DNA of 64,000 nt from Lentibacillus sp. Marseille-P4043 (GCF_900258515.1 NZ_LT984884.1:271002-335001); one strand, 5' to 3'. Shown: positions 18,305-28,291, numbered from the stretch's first letter. Notes: generated by a model from the sequence alone, not told the origin. Numbers and translations are program-made.

Positions 18305-18311
18305 GAACAAC

Positions 18312-18345
18312 AAAGGAGTAGCCGCAACAAGCTACTCCTTTTTAA
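18312..18345 (+). terminator. Terminator after the rhomboid gene
   Basis: Stem AAAGGAGTAGC/GCTACTCCTTT with loop CGCAACAA, then TTTA. Confidence 0.8.
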
Positions 18346-18421
18346 AAAGGCTCTTTTCGTATTGTTTGTTGCTTTGTTAATTTTGATAAACTGTGGCATA
18401 CAGTAAAAATTTTTATCAAAT

Positions 18422-18452
18422 AAAAAAAGCTCCTTTACGCTAGGAGCTTTTG
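18422..18452 (-). terminator. Terminator after cshA
   Basis: Reverse-strand stem AAAGCTCCT/AGGAGCTTT followed by a T run, just behind the cshA stop. Confidence 0.8.
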
Positions 18453-18471
18453 TTTTAGGCGGTTATGAAAG

Positions 18472-19950
18472 TTAATCACGGTTTCTACGTTTTTGGAAAT
18501 TCCCTTTGCGATTGCGACCGCCATTTTGATTGCGTCCACCTTGACCGCGTCCGCCTTGGTTTCGCTTCCCATAATAATTGCGTTTCCCACCACGTTTATT
18601 ATTATCTTTACTTCTTTGTGCTTTTTTAACACTAATCGGTTGCACAGAAGAAATTCGAACCGGTGTATCTCTCCGCTCTTTTGTCAGCATTTTTAGTGCA
18701 GCTGCAATAACAGTTATTGAATCATGATCCTGCAATATTTCATTTGCTGTCTGATGATATGCTTTAAGGTCTTTTTGTTCAATCGTCTTCAGCAATTTAT
18801 TCACTGCAACCTGTTGTTGTCCACGTAATGCATCTTGACTTGATGGCGGCATGATCCGTTTCATTTTACTTTTTGTCGTTTTTTCAATTAAATGCAGATG
18901 GGCCATCTCTCTTGGTGTAATAAAGGAAATAGCTTCACCAGTGCGTCCAGCGCGTCCCGTACGACCGATACGATGGACATAACTTTCCGGATCTTGTGGA
19001 ATATCAAAATTATAAACGTGTGTAACACCAGAAATATCAAGCCCACGTGCTGCGACATCAGTTGCTACTAATACTTCAACACGGCCATTTTTAAACTTGT
19101 TCAGGACAGACATTCGTTTGCCTTGAGTTAAATCACCATGAATGCCTTCTGCGCGAAAGCCTCGAGCTTGTAATCCTTCCGTGATTTCATCAACACGCTT
19201 TTTTGTCCGGCTAAAGACAATCGCTAAATCTGGTCCATTAATGTCAAGGTGATTTGTTAACGTGTCAAATTTGTACTTCTCAGGAACCTCAACAAAATAC
19301 TGGTTTATATTTTCAACCGTCATTTCTTTCGCTTTTACTTTAATTTCTTCCGGACTCTTCATGAGGTGTGTTGCAATTTCGCGAATTTCCTTTGGCATTG
19401 TTGCAGAAAACAATAACGTTTGTCTGTCTTCAGGGATACCTTTTAAAATTTCACGAATATCTTCAATGAATCCCATGTTCAGCATTTCATCTGCTTCATC
19501 CAATACAGCCGTTTGCACATGGTCAATTCGGATCGTTTTCCTGCGCATATGGTCGAGCAAGCGTCCTGGAGTCGCTACAACAATTTGTGGTCCATCTTTC
19601 AAAGCACGGATTTGTCGCTCCATGTGTTGACCGCCATAAACAGGCAACGTACGGATACCTTTGAATTTACCTAATCGATTAATTTCTTCTGCTACTTGAA
19701 TAGCTAACTCTCTTGTAGGGGCTACAACTAACCCTTGAATTTTGCGGACAGATTTATCGATCTTCTCGATCATTGGGATACCAAATGCCGCTGTCTTCCC
19801 TGTACCTGTTTGCGCTTGTCCAATTACATCTTTACCTTGCATTGCAAGCGGGATCGTCTCTGCTTGAATTGGTGTTGCTTCCTCAAAGCCCATTTTTTCT
19901 AACGCCTTCATAATCGGCTCTGAAACACCTAAATCATAAAATGTTGTCAC
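18472..19950 (-). CDS. cshA: DEAD-box RNA helicase CshA
   Basis: 492 residues. Q motif ([10 protein letters not shown]), Walker [28 protein letters not shown] and [13 protein letters not shown] are all present. The last about 45 residues form an RGG-like basic tail rich in Gly, Arg and Asn. B. subtilis CshA (YdbR) takes part in RNA degradation and ribosome assembly in the cold. GTG start; the AAGGAG site is about 12 bases upstream, longer than usual. Confidence 0.95.
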   Translation of the reverse strand: MTTFYDLGVSEPIMKALEKMGFEEATPIQAETIPLAMQGKDVIGQAQTGTGKTAAFGIPMIEKIDKSVRKIQGLVVAPTRELAIQVAEEINRLGKFKGIRTLPVYGGQHMERQIRALKDGPQIVVATPGRLLDHMRRKTIRIDHVQTAVLDEADEMLNMGFIEDIREILKGIPEDRQTLLFSATMPKEIREIATHLMKSPEEIKVKAKEMTVENINQYFVEVPEKYKFDTLTNHLDINGPDLAIVFSRTKKRVDEITEGLQARGFRAEGIHGDLTQGKRMSVLNKFKNGRVEVLVATDVAARGLDISGVTHVYNFDIPQDPESYVHRIGRTGRAGRTGEAISFITPREMAHLHLIEKTTKSKMKRIMPPSSQDALRGQQQVAVNKLLKTIEQKDLKAYHQTANEILQDHDSITVIAAALKMLTKERRDTPVRISSVQPISVKKAQRSKDNNKRGGKRNYYGKRNQGGRGQGGRNQNGGRNRKGNFQKRRNRD

Positions 19951-20239
19951 CTTAATAGTCTACTCCTTTTTTTCTTCAAAATTTATTCGCATGAACAGCT
20001 GGGCGTGGCTGATTCGGTAGTCCAGTCATACCCTGGTTCCAAATTTATATTTTCTTTACCATAAAAAAAGGCATCCTCCAAATTGGTAAGGGGCCTCTTT
20101 GAAAATTCATGCATAAAATAACAGTCATTTAATCATAACATAAATACCACATTGATATCCACTACTTCGTGATTTTTTGTCCATAACATGGTAAAATATA
20201 TTAGATTGAATAGAAACATGATTCCAAAGGAGGCTTTCC

Positions 20240-21148
20240 ATGCGTATTCCTCCGTTTAATCCATATATAGCGGTTGTAATTGGTGTTATTGCTGTTTCAA
20301 CATCTGCAGTCCTTGTCAAATTGGCAAACGGTACGCCAGCTGCCATTATTGCAAATTATCGTTTATTAATTGCTGTTATTATTATGGCTCCATATGTTTT
20401 TTTCAAACAAAGACAGGAGTTTAAGTTTATCCATAAGAAGGACTGGCTTTTGTCTACTTGTGCCGGGGTATTTTTGGCGTTTCATTTTATTCTCTGGTTC
20501 GAATCGTTGAATTATACATCTGTGGCAAGTTCCGTTGTCCTTGTTACACTGCAGCCGATATTCGCATTTTTGGGTACATATTTCTTTTTTAAAGAACGGT
20601 TTTCACAAGGTGCAGTCATTAGTATGGTTATTGCCTTATTAGGTAGTATCATCATCAGCTGGGGTGATTTCAGAATAAGCGGCATGGCATTATTTGGCGA
20701 TATACTTGCGCTTCTCGGAGCAATCACTGTCACTGTCTATTTCTTATTTGGGCAAAATGCAAGAAAACGGTTATCTTTAATGCCATATACATTCGTTGTA
20801 TACGGGGTAAGTTCCATAACGTTAATTATTTACAATTTAATCGTGCAAAATCCTTTCTTCGGGTACCCGGCTGAACATTGGTGGATATTCATCGCATTAG
20901 CTGTTATCCCAACATTCTTCGGTCACACGCTATTTAATTGGGCACTAAAGTGGCTTAGCACTGCAACGATATCGATGGGGATTGTCTTCGAACCAATTGG
21001 TGCGTCTTTACTCGCTTACTTCATTTTGGGTGAGAAAGTTACAGCTTCACAATGGCTCGGAGGAACTATCGTATTATTTGGGTTATTTTTATTTGTCATG
21101 AGCACTTCTCGAAAGCGTAATGTAACGATATCTAAGAAGTATCAGTAA
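20240..21148 (+). CDS. EamA/DMT-family transporter
   Basis: 302 residues, ten predicted membrane helices in two EamA repeats (about 10–140 and 150–290), typical of drug/metabolite transporters. AAAGGAGG lies six bases before the ATG. Substrate cannot be told. The 289-base gap upstream, shared with cshA, shows no gene. Confidence 0.88.
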   Translation: MRIPPFNPYIAVVIGVIAVSTSAVLVKLANGTPAAIIANYRLLIAVIIMAPYVFFKQRQEFKFIHKKDWLLSTCAGVFLAFHFILWFESLNYTSVASSVVLVTLQPIFAFLGTYFFFKERFSQGAVISMVIALLGSIIISWGDFRISGMALFGDILALLGAITVTVYFLFGQNARKRLSLMPYTFVVYGVSSITLIIYNLIVQNPFFGYPAEHWWIFIALAVIPTFFGHTLFNWALKWLSTATISMGIVFEPIGASLLAYFILGEKVTASQWLGGTIVLFGLFLFVMSTSRKRNVTISKKYQ

Positions 21149-21214
21149 GTTTCTATATATTCGGTCAAACAAACCTGTTATAATGGAGACATCCTTTATG
21201 AAGCAGGTGATGTC

Positions 21215-22069
21215 TTGCATATTCAACTAATGACGGACGGTGGGGCTGACTTTCCAGCTAGGTTGTCAGAATCATTAGAATTAATTACTGTACCTCTTTA
21301 TTTACACTTTCAGGAAGAACAATACAAAAGCGGCGTTACGATTGATTTGCAACGTTTTTATAAAAAAATAAAAGAAGCAAAAGAGCTTCCTCGCTCATCT
21401 GCACCGAGCCCAAATGACTTTTACGAAGCCTTTAAACAAGTTGACCAGACGAAACCAATCATCATGTTTAGCTTGTCAAGCGGTCTAAGCAGTACTTTTG
21501 ATAATGCGGTAGCAGGGAAAGATATGCTGGTCGATGAACAACCTCATCGAAAAATCGAAGTGATAAATACAAAGACAGCATCTTGCGGATTGGCTCTTTT
21601 ACTCCATGAAGCAGGTATTAAAATCAACGAAGGTTACTCGTTTGAAAACCTGATAGAACATCTTCACGAACGTGTTGAACAAACGACAACTTTATTTGTT
21701 TTAAAGACATTGGAAAACCTGATTCTCGGTGGACGTTTAGACAAAGTAAAGGGCGCCATTGCTAAAACACTTAATATAAAATTATTAATGCGCGGAAGTG
21801 AAGAAGGAACAATTGAAGTAACAGAAAAAGTTCGCGGCGATAAGAAATCAATCCGACATTTCATTGAACAAATCGGTACCTACACAAAAAACGCGGAAGA
21901 TAAAGTCATTGCCATGACACATTGTAATGCAGAAGATCGTGCAAATAAAGTACTTGCCGAAATACGAAATAAATACCCGTTTAAAGATGCTATCTTAACC
22001 GAAATGGGACCACTGATTTCGACATATGCTGGTGAAGGCGGTTTAGTAATTTCATTCTTTAAAGACTAA
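21215..22069 (+). CDS. DegV-family fatty-acid-binding protein
   Basis: 284 residues. N-terminal MTDGGADFP and SSAPSPNDFYEAF, and the central LSSGLSSTFDNA, are DegV signatures. DegV/FakB proteins bind fatty acids and in Firmicutes can present them to the FakA kinase. TTG start after AGGTGA. A terminator follows at once. Confidence 0.9.
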   Translation: MHIQLMTDGGADFPARLSESLELITVPLYLHFQEEQYKSGVTIDLQRFYKKIKEAKELPRSSAPSPNDFYEAFKQVDQTKPIIMFSLSSGLSSTFDNAVAGKDMLVDEQPHRKIEVINTKTASCGLALLLHEAGIKINEGYSFENLIEHLHERVEQTTTLFVLKTLENLILGGRLDKVKGAIAKTLNIKLLMRGSEEGTIEVTEKVRGDKKSIRHFIEQIGTYTKNAEDKVIAMTHCNAEDRANKVLAEIRNKYPFKDAILTEMGPLISTYAGEGGLVISFFKD

Positions 22070-22112
22070 AAACAAGTAAACGACAAGCGAGGTGTCGTTT
22101 ACTTGTTTTTTG
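22066..22112 (+). terminator. Bidirectional terminator between degV-like and hydrolase genes
   Basis: Long stem ACAAGTAAACGACA/TGTCGTTTACTTGT flanked by A and T runs. Its right arm overlaps the last codons of the convergent hydrolase gene. Confidence 0.85.
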
Positions 22113-22791
22113 TTAAGAAAGCATAAATCATTGTATTCAATGCATCCTTATCATTCCCTAAACAGATTAGATGTCTGGAACGTTCAAAAAATACGACCTC
22201 TTTTCGCTTCGATGTGATCTCTTTTTCTAAGAAATAAGCAGTTTTGTATGGAACCATACTATCTTGCTGCCCTTGTGCAATCAATACTGGTGTATCGATG
22301 TCCTTTAAATATGGCTTCGTGTATTTAACCAATTTAAGAAATTCCAAGTTGGCTTTAAAAGGAACTTCGCCCAATTTTCTTTTGTAATGCAAATATAATT
22401 TATTTTTATTAAGCTCCCCCCTGAAACCATCTGCTATAGCCTCACCAACATCCAGCAAGATTTGTTTGAATGATAAATACTTCCCTGCAGTAGCAAGAAG
22501 GACAAGTTTATCCACTTTATATTTTGCAGCCAAATAGGAAGCAATCATTCCTCCCATTGAAAATCCAATTAAGTATATTTGATCATATTTCTCATGTAAT
22601 TGTTTGAGTGCTTTTTCAGCTGCATGTAGCCATTTTTTGTGGGAAACGTTTTTAAGTGCTAGCTTTCTTCCATGGCCGGGAAGGGTCGGAACTTCTATAT
22701 GCCAACTCGTATTTTCCCGTAAATATGCTGCCAATGGTTCCACTTCATATGGTCCACCTGTATATCCATGGATAATCAAACAACCGATCAT
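22099..22791 (-). CDS. Alpha/beta-hydrolase (carboxylesterase-like)
   Basis: 230 residues. Oxyanion region LIIHGYTGGPYE, nucleophile elbow IGFSMGGMIAS, acid in QGQQDSMVP and histidine in RSRHLI make a complete triad. The size and order resemble Bacillus/Geobacillus Est30 carboxylesterases and monoglyceride lipases. Cytoplasmic, no signal peptide. Substrate not known. Confidence 0.88.
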   Translation of the reverse strand: MIGCLIIHGYTGGPYEVEPLAAYLRENTSWHIEVPTLPGHGRKLALKNVSHKKWLHAAEKALKQLHEKYDQIYLIGFSMGGMIASYLAAKYKVDKLVLLATAGKYLSFKQILLDVGEAIADGFRGELNKNKLYLHYKRKLGEVPFKANLEFLKLVKYTKPYLKDIDTPVLIAQGQQDSMVPYKTAYFLEKEITSKRKEVVFFERSRHLICLGNDKDALNTMIYAFLTKNK

Positions 22792-22932
22792 ATGAATTCT
22801 CCTTCAATCATTCTCTGTCTTACATTTACCTGATTTTCATAAGTAATACCTGGTTTTCTATTCCCATCATTGTTGCTTTCTGAGACATGACTTAAAATAT
22901 ATAAAAATCTATGTCGTTCTTAAGTACAAATA

Positions 22933-22961
22933 AGCTGATGAAATTAAATGTTTCATCAGCT
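22933..22961 (-). terminator. Hairpin after the YppG-like gene
   Basis: Perfect 11-bp stem AGCTGATGAAA/TTTCATCAGCT with a seven-base loop; the T run behind it is weak. Confidence 0.55.
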
Positions 22962-22975
22962 AGCTGCCAGACTAA

Positions 22976-23353
22976 TTATTTCATGTTTTTCATAATCGAA
23001 CCAACCTGTTTGACGACTGGGGAAATTTGCTGAACAGTATTGGCAAATTGACCAACTGTCGAGAACATTTTATCAAGGTCTACTTGCCCATTTTTATCTT
23101 GAAAATAGGTGAATAACCCATTCGCTTTCGGTGTTGAATACGGATTATGGCTGGTCTGATTTCCCATAACAGCATGCCAATTATTAGGCTGTTTAGGTTT
23201 GGCAAACTGATCAAATGGTGATTGGAAAACAGCTGAGTTTGGTTGCTGCAATTGTTGATGTCCCATCTGATAATATGGATGCACATGGTAATAATTGGGG
23301 TATCCGGTATATGCTTGGTACTGCTGATAATTATCATAAGGCCTTTCAAACAT
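22976..23353 (-). CDS. YppG-like protein (spore-associated family)
   Basis: 125 residues. N-terminal half rich in Tyr, Gln, Asn, Pro and His (YDNYQQYQAYTGYPNYYHV), C-terminal part FTYFQDKNGQVDLDKMFSTV ending in a short amphipathic helix, the pattern of the Bacillus YppG family. Compositional bias and lack of a signal peptide would fit a spore coat-related protein, but that is inference. Single gene with GAGGTG before the ATG. Confidence 0.75.
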   Translation of the reverse strand: MFERPYDNYQQYQAYTGYPNYYHVHPYYQMGHQQLQQPNSAVFQSPFDQFAKPKQPNNWHAVMGNQTSHNPYSTPKANGLFTYFQDKNGQVDLDKMFSTVGQFANTVQQISPVVKQVGSIMKNMK

Positions 23354-23426
23354 TTATGCACACACCTCTTTTAAACTGTATTATATGCTATTTTATGCAT
23401 ATTGTTTTTTAGTGTGAGCCGTCATT

Positions 23427-23687
23427 TTAAAAACCATCCCCGAAGTAATGCCCCATTCCTAAGACCTGCTTTATCTTGTTTACCTGAAACCCTAGTATTG
23501 CTTTACCATCAATAATGGTTACGGGAGTTCCGTAAATCCCCTTATCCTGTAACTCCTTCATATACTTTGGGTTTTCTATGACATCTTTCTTTTCGTAATC
23601 TATTTCCAATTTATTCAATGGGTCTAAAAGCTTAGTATAATGATCCCGGTTACTGTTAATATAAACCTTCACGTCTTTCTTCTTCAT
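23427..23687 (-). CDS. Glutaredoxin/thioredoxin-fold protein lacking the CxxC motif
   Basis: 86 residues. The order beta-strand VKVYINS, helix, EIDYEKKDV, then the cis-proline element GIYGTPVTIIDGKAILGF is that of small glutaredoxins. Where the active CPYC should be, the sequence reads SNRDHYTK, with no cysteine anywhere in the protein. It should therefore be redox-inactive and may bind rather than reduce a partner. Good ribosome site (AGGAGG) before the ATG. No operon partner. Confidence 0.75.
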   Translation of the reverse strand: MKKKDVKVYINSNRDHYTKLLDPLNKLEIDYEKKDVIENPKYMKELQDKGIYGTPVTIIDGKAILGFQVNKIKQVLGMGHYFGDGF

Positions 23688-23777
23688 GATAGGTTCCTCC
23701 TAGAAGTATTCTTTCTTCATTTCTAACTTTTTAATACCCACAATGTTAACGAGTAAAACATAAATATAACAAAAATA

Positions 23778-23794
23778 TTGCAACAATATTGCAA
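23778..23794. promoter_or_regulatory. Palindromic TTGCAA pair upstream of the glutaredoxin-like gene
   Basis: TTGCAA-N5-TTGCAA in an AT-rich stretch about 90 bases upstream of the ATG at 23687. Each half is itself a palindrome. Possible operator; the regulator is unknown. Confidence 0.25.
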
Positions 23795-23878
23795 AATATA
23801 GTTCAAACTTACCATAAGATGAAATTTTTTATTCAGATAAGTGCCTTTATTCAGATTTATACGGGAATAATATCCATA

Positions 23879-23916
23879 CACAAATTCCGTTGACCTTTAC
23901 GTCAACGGAATTTGTG
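23879..23916. terminator. Free-standing 16-bp perfect hairpin
   Basis: CACAAATTCCGTTGAC/GTCAACGGAATTTGTG with loop CTTTAC. It is terminator-like but lacks a clean T run on either strand. It lies in the 23688–24325 gap, where I see no gene besides the TTGCAA pair. Confidence 0.45.
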
Positions 23917-24325
23917 GTTGTTTATAATGTGGCTTTGACTTAATATGCTAGTAACTCATTCACAGATGAAAAGTTCTACATTAATTTGCAGCTTTTTTGT
24001 CGTCCGTGTTATACCCAAAATAGAAAGCGGGATACAAGTACAATAAGAAAAACCATAAAAACACAAAAAAAGAAAGACACGTAATCAATTAAATTTGGAT
24101 TAGAACATTGCAAAAAAAACGGGTATAGTTCGAATTATCAACTTACAATTTCCGCATTTTGCTGGTGGTACCATTTTAGGATTATTTGTCATAGTCAGTT
24201 AAAAATATTAAAAGTTCACGAGCCTTCCCACATTGTGTAATATAAATTTGACTAAAAGTAAAATTTATATTACCCTTTTAGTGATAAAAAAATCCATAAA
24301 GGAACCTTGTTTTGGAGTGATAAAA

Positions 24326-24559
24326 GTGATCCGTAAAGGAACCTTAACAAACCGATTAAATGTACTTCGGGCTGAAAAACATTGGTCTCAAAAAAAAGTT
24401 GCATCACTGCTAGGAATCAGTCGACAAACGATTATTTCAATTGAAGCCAATAAGTACAGTCCATCTTTAATGCTTGCCTTTCAGATTGCCAATTTATTCG
24501 ACAAAGATATTAATGACGTATTTCAATATCATTCGGAAGAGGAGTGTTTAAATGATTAA
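24326..24559 (+). CDS. XRE-family transcriptional regulator, short
   Basis: 77 residues. A single HTH_3 domain fills the protein: TNRLNVLRAEKHWSQKKVASLLGISRQTIISIEANKYSPS in outline, with recognition helix GISRQTIISIE. GTG at 24326 has GGAGTG six bases upstream; a long frame extension further up has no ribosome site. Its stop overlaps the next gene by eight bases. Small regulators of this type usually control the neighbouring membrane gene and themselves. Confidence 0.85.
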   Translation: MIRKGTLTNRLNVLRAEKHWSQKKVASLLGISRQTIISIEANKYSPSLMLAFQIANLFDKDINDVFQYHSEEECLND

Positions 24560-24833
24560 ATGGTTGGCCGTTGTTACATTAGTATGGATTCTGTATCAAT
24601 ATGAAAAACGCTTTATGATACAAGAGGGTCATGACGAAAGAGGAAAGATGATTCTTTACAAATCTCGTTCAAGAACGTTTACGTATGTTTTGATCGGATG
24701 GACAGTTATTCATTTCATCAATAGTTTCTACCACTTGACCTATAATCAATTTAAAGATGCTATAGCTATCATCGTAGTAGGAGTCCTATTCATTCAATTC
24801 ATTTATTTATTTGTCTATCGCCGTAAATACTGA
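24552..24833 (+). CDS. Small membrane protein coupled to the XRE regulator
   Basis: 93 residues with three predicted membrane helices (about 2–15, 46–62, 70–87) and a charged stretch between the first two (EKRFMIQEGHDERGKM). Not recognised. Start overlaps the regulator gene, so the two are translated together. XRE plus small membrane protein pairs are common in Bacilli; function unknown. Confidence 0.75.
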   Translation: MIKWLAVVTLVWILYQYEKRFMIQEGHDERGKMILYKSRSRTFTYVLIGWTVIHFINSFYHLTYNQFKDAIAIIVVGVLFIQFIYLFVYRRKY

Positions 24834-25056
24834 CACTCATTGTAGTAGGCATAATTTACTCGATATTCCCGACCGACAAAATTCAGAGGGTAATTCCGTT
24901 CCATTTTCTTGAACAGGAGAAAGTTACTGATTGGAAGCGATTAAGCTTATGACTTCAGGGGATAAGGCATAGCCGAACGTTTTGGGGGCCTTAACAAGCA
25001 TCCTTTACCCCACGTATGGCTAGCAAAGATACAGCTTATTTTAATTTAACCGTAAA

Positions 25057-25098
25057 AAAAGCAAAACCATTACCAAAGCAGGTAACAGTTTTGCTTTT
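25057..25098 (-). terminator. Terminator in the gap after the lipid kinase gene
   Basis: Reverse-strand stem AAAAGCAAAAC/GTTTTGCTTTT with an inner TACC/GGTA stem, followed by seven T. The 24834–25278 gap holds nothing else that I can support. Confidence 0.6.
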
Positions 25099-25278
25099 CG
25101 TAAAGTGGAGTACAAGCCTTATTACAGCTTGCTCCGATATAATAATAATAGAGCAGAGACATCCCAAATCTCATTTACTATCTTATCTCGATTTTTCTTT
25201 TTGGGCTATGACATACATCACACATGAAGGTATTTTTTCAAAAATCTTTTCTACCCGAAACCCTGCAATACCTTACAA

Positions 25279-26178
25279 CTAATAGTCCCCAAACCCTTTA
25301 ACCATTTTTATATGGTTAGGGAGTAGTTCTATTTTAGCTGGAGTAGTATTACTTATTTCACCGTCCATATCAATATCCTTCTTAATATCCGTTGTAATGG
25401 TAAGCTTATTTGTTTGAAAGTAAGTTAATTCGGTCAATCGATTGGTGTCATTGTTTGGATTGTTCATCGTTAATAATTCCTTGAACGCCGCTAGCGTCGA
25501 ATTCTTAACAATAAGCACATCGAACTTTCCATCATTAGGGGAAATTGATGCAATTGGAAGCTCCCTTGTTCCAATAAACTTTCCATTTAAGGCTAAAATC
25601 ATCACAGCGTCGCCCGAATAATTTTCCTTATCCGTTTCGATTTGATAGGAAAACGGTTCTGCTTGATTAATCGTTTTCAATGTACTAATAAAATAGCTCA
25701 GTACTCCAAGGTTATCCTTTTGCGATTCATCGATATTTAATGATGTTTCCGATACTAAGCCAACTCCCCAGAAGTTAAGAAAGTAGCTTCCCTCTGATTT
25801 GCCAATATCAATATCAACCATATTCCCTTCAACAATTGCTTCTGTTGCTTGCTTTATATTTTGTGGGATTTGTAGCATACGGCTAAAATCATTACATGTT
25901 CCTCCTGGCAATATAGCAATTGCTGGTCGTATTTTTTGCTCTGCAACACTATTGATACACTCATAAACTGTACCATCCCCACCGAGAATAATAATTAAGT
26001 CAACGTAACTTGCATGTTCTAAGCAACAGCTTTTTGCCTCTTCAATCGTTTCTGTTTGAACAATAGTCAGTTCCTTTACTGCCTGTGCAAGATTTGGTAA
26101 GGATTGTTCCAGTTTTCGCTTGATATCATTACTTCCAGCATTACCGTTATATAAAAATAGTGCCTTATTATACTGCAT
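25279..26178 (-). CDS. Diacylglycerol-kinase-family lipid kinase
   Basis: 299 residues. DAGK catalytic domain with nucleotide loop IIILGGDGTVYECIN and ILPGGTCNDFSRML, followed by the C-terminal beta-sandwich (MDGEIS motif near the end). Relatives are B. subtilis DgkB, BmrU and YtlR. It would phosphorylate a membrane lipid such as diacylglycerol. The ATG at 26178 after AAGGGG is chosen over an upstream start. Downstream neighbour of the PepSY/two-component cluster but probably separate. Confidence 0.88.
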   Translation of the reverse strand: MQYNKALFLYNGNAGSNDIKRKLEQSLPNLAQAVKELTIVQTETIEEAKSCCLEHASYVDLIIILGGDGTVYECINSVAEQKIRPAIAILPGGTCNDFSRMLQIPQNIKQATEAIVEGNMVDIDIGKSEGSYFLNFWGVGLVSETSLNIDESQKDNLGVLSYFISTLKTINQAEPFSYQIETDKENYSGDAVMILALNGKFIGTRELPIASISPNDGKFDVLIVKNSTLAAFKELLTMNNPNNDTNRLTELTYFQTNKLTITTDIKKDIDMDGEISNTTPAKIELLPNHIKMVKGFGDY

Positions 26179-26246
26179 CCCAAATCCCCTTTGTAAACCA
26201 AACCACATAAGGAGCCTTCCCTTCCAATGTGGTTCATCTAGTTGTT

Positions 26247-26849
26247 TTAATCATCCTCGTCAATCGATAATACAATTATTTCACCTGTATACGCATCGAT
26301 TTCAATTTCTGCCTCTTTATTAATTGCGTGCATTTCAATCTCATAAATAAGGCGACCATCTTCCTCATCAAGCTCAAAGTCAGTTACGCTTCCATTAAAT
26401 TCATTTGAAGCAATCTCAACCGCCTTTTTAGAATCAATTGCCGGTTTACTTTTTGTGTTCTGCTTCTTATTTGATGTAGCATCTTCTTTCTTGTCTTTTG
26501 CAGTTTCCTTCATTTTATCATTCACGTTAGACTGCTTTTCGTTTTCATTGTTATTTTCTGGCAGTGTCATCTTTTTACTAAGACTAACAACCTCTCCTGT
26601 CTTACCATCAAGATGTAAGTCATATTCCTTTCCATCACCCGCAATTTCAACTTCATAAACAGATTTATTATTTTCTTTATCTAATTCCAACTCGGTAATT
26701 GTTCCAGGATACTGTGCTTTCACCAATTGTTTAATATCGTCCATCGTTAATTCTGGTTCCACTTGCGATGCATTTGAATGATAAATCCCAAATCCTAATG
26801 AACAGGCTCCCACGAAGATTCCAATCATTAAAGCTACTTTTCTCTTCAT
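26247..26849 (-). CDS. ykoI: Membrane-anchored protein with two PepSY domains
   Basis: About 200 residues. N-terminal signal/anchor (KVALMIGIFVGACSLGFGIY), first PepSY domain about residues 35–95 (ending DLHLDGKTGEVVSL), Asn/Lys/Glu-rich linker, second PepSY domain about 140–200 (ending IDAYTGEIIVLSI). The ATG follows GGGAGG. It lies directly after the sensor kinase gene, as ykoI does behind ykoGH in B. subtilis, and may tune the sensor or an extracellular protease. Confidence 0.8.
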   Translation of the reverse strand: MKRKVALMIGIFVGACSLGFGIYHSNASQVEPELTMDDIKQLVKAQYPGTITELELDKENNKSVYEVEIAGDGKEYDLHLDGKTGEVVSLSKKMTLPENNNENEKQSNVNDKMKETAKDKKEDATSNKKQNTKSKPAIDSKKAVEIASNEFNGSVTDFELDEEDGRLIYEIEMHAINKEAEIEIDAYTGEIIVLSIDEDD

Positions 26850-26941
26850 TTCAGCTTCCTCCCTTTTTTCTCTTGTTCCTATCATATCCCTTCATAATGA
26901 TAAAAACCTGTGAGCAAGATTAGAATTTGCTAAGAATCATG

Positions 26942-28291
26942 TTATGCATTTCCTTGCACCGGGAGTCTAACCCTAAAAGTTGATCCTTCACCAATCATGC
27001 TTGAAACAGAAATCGACCCTTTATGAGCTTCCACAATTGTTTTCGCAATGGCTAACCCCAACCCTGTTCCACCTGTATCCCTACTCCGCGCTTTATCAAC
27101 TCGATAAAATCGATCAAACACTTTTGCTTGTTCAGCTTCAGAAATCCCTTGTCCAAAATCCTCAATTGTCACAATCGCCTCATATCCATTTCCCTGAATG
27201 CCCACGCTAATCTCATCATCACTGTATTTCAACGCATTCGCTATTAAAATATACACAACCTGTTTGATTTGGTCCTCATTTCCTTCTATCCAAACACTAT
27301 CTTGTTTCGTGATCAGAGTAATTGTCCGATCATATGCACCTGTAAAAGCTGAGATACAAGTTTCACACAGCTTCACTAGATTAATTGATGTATCAGTTTC
27401 CGCTTTCTTACTCTTTGCCAAAAGAAGCATTTGTTCAACTAACTTTTGCATCCGATCCGCTTCAGAGTCAATTGCATCAACCGCTTCTTGAAAGACTTCC
27501 GGGCGATCTTTTCCTCGCCTTTCTAAAAGCTGGGCATAACTTTTTACAATCGCGATTGGAGTCTTTAATTCATGTGAAGCATCTGAAACAAATTGTTCCT
27601 GTTTCTGAAAATTGTCTTTTAGGTGATCAATCATATCATTAAATGTTACTTCCATTTGATATAATTCATCCTTTGAACGCCCGTTTAATTCAATTTTCTT
27701 CCAGTTATCCTTTATTTTGTTCTCTTTCATTGTCTGAATTAAAGCATGTATCGGTTTCAATAAAAACCCACTTAAAAATCTTCCTGCAATAACCGTTGGA
27801 ACGAGCATAATAATGGAAGCGATGATAACCACATACAATAACACCTTCATTGTTTTATGCAATTCGATTAAATGTTTCGATACTTGCAGTGTTACAATGG
27901 TGCCATCACTCCAAATAATGGGTTGAGCTACAACAGCTATACTGACACCAGATTTTTGCTTGGTCACCTTTTTATATTGCGTAGAGGAAAACTCACTTGG
28001 AAGATCACGAAATTCACTTTGCTTTGTCAACGTGTTAAGAGCTGTTCCATTCTGGCTAATCACGCGGATCATGCCTTCTGTCGGCAAATACGCTTCTAAC
28101 AATTCCTTGCTAGGGATCTCCGGATTTTCGTTTAGTGTTCTAACAATTGTCGATGTTTGCGTTTCTAATTCCTTTAATTCACTATCAACGGATAATTTAT
28201 AGAACAAATAATAGACAGATGTATTAATTAGCAGGATTAAAATTAACATAAAAATACTAGTAAACAACTGAATTTTTGTACGTAGTTTCAT
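26942..28291 (-). CDS. ykoH: Sensor histidine kinase, YkoH-like
   Basis: 449 residues. Membrane helices at about 8–28 and 150–172 enclose an extracellular domain; then HAMP, HisKA with VSDASHELKTPIAIV, and HATPase with G boxes EDFGQGISEAE and GGTGLGLAIAKTIVE. Start overlaps the regulator stop (TAATG). The PepSY gene downstream and the regulator upstream point to the YkoGHI system of unknown signal. Confidence 0.88.
   Translation of the reverse strand: MKLRTKIQLFTSIFMLILILLINTSVYYLFYKLSVDSELKELETQTSTIVRTLNENPEIPSKELLEAYLPTEGMIRVISQNGTALNTLTKQSEFRDLPSEFSSTQYKKVTKQKSGVSIAVVAQPIIWSDGTIVTLQVSKHLIELHKTMKVLLYVVIIASIIMLVPTVIAGRFLSGFLLKPIHALIQTMKENKIKDNWKKIELNGRSKDELYQMEVTFNDMIDHLKDNFQKQEQFVSDASHELKTPIAIVKSYAQLLERRGKDRPEVFQEAVDAIDSEADRMQKLVEQMLLLAKSKKAETDTSINLVKLCETCISAFTGAYDRTITLITKQDSVWIEGNEDQIKQVVYILIANALKYSDDEISVGIQGNGYEAIVTIEDFGQGISEAEQAKVFDRFYRVDKARSRDTGGTGLGLAIAKTIVEAHKGSISVSSMIGEGSTFRVRLPVQGNA

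Noticed and set aside
24115..24125. GGGTAT as a sigma-B -10 element
   Set aside because: No GTTT-type -35 at 12–15 bases upstream and no suitable gene behind it.
25016..25282. Plus-strand frame of 88 codons
   Set aside because: No ribosome site, unusual composition, and it crosses a terminator hairpin.
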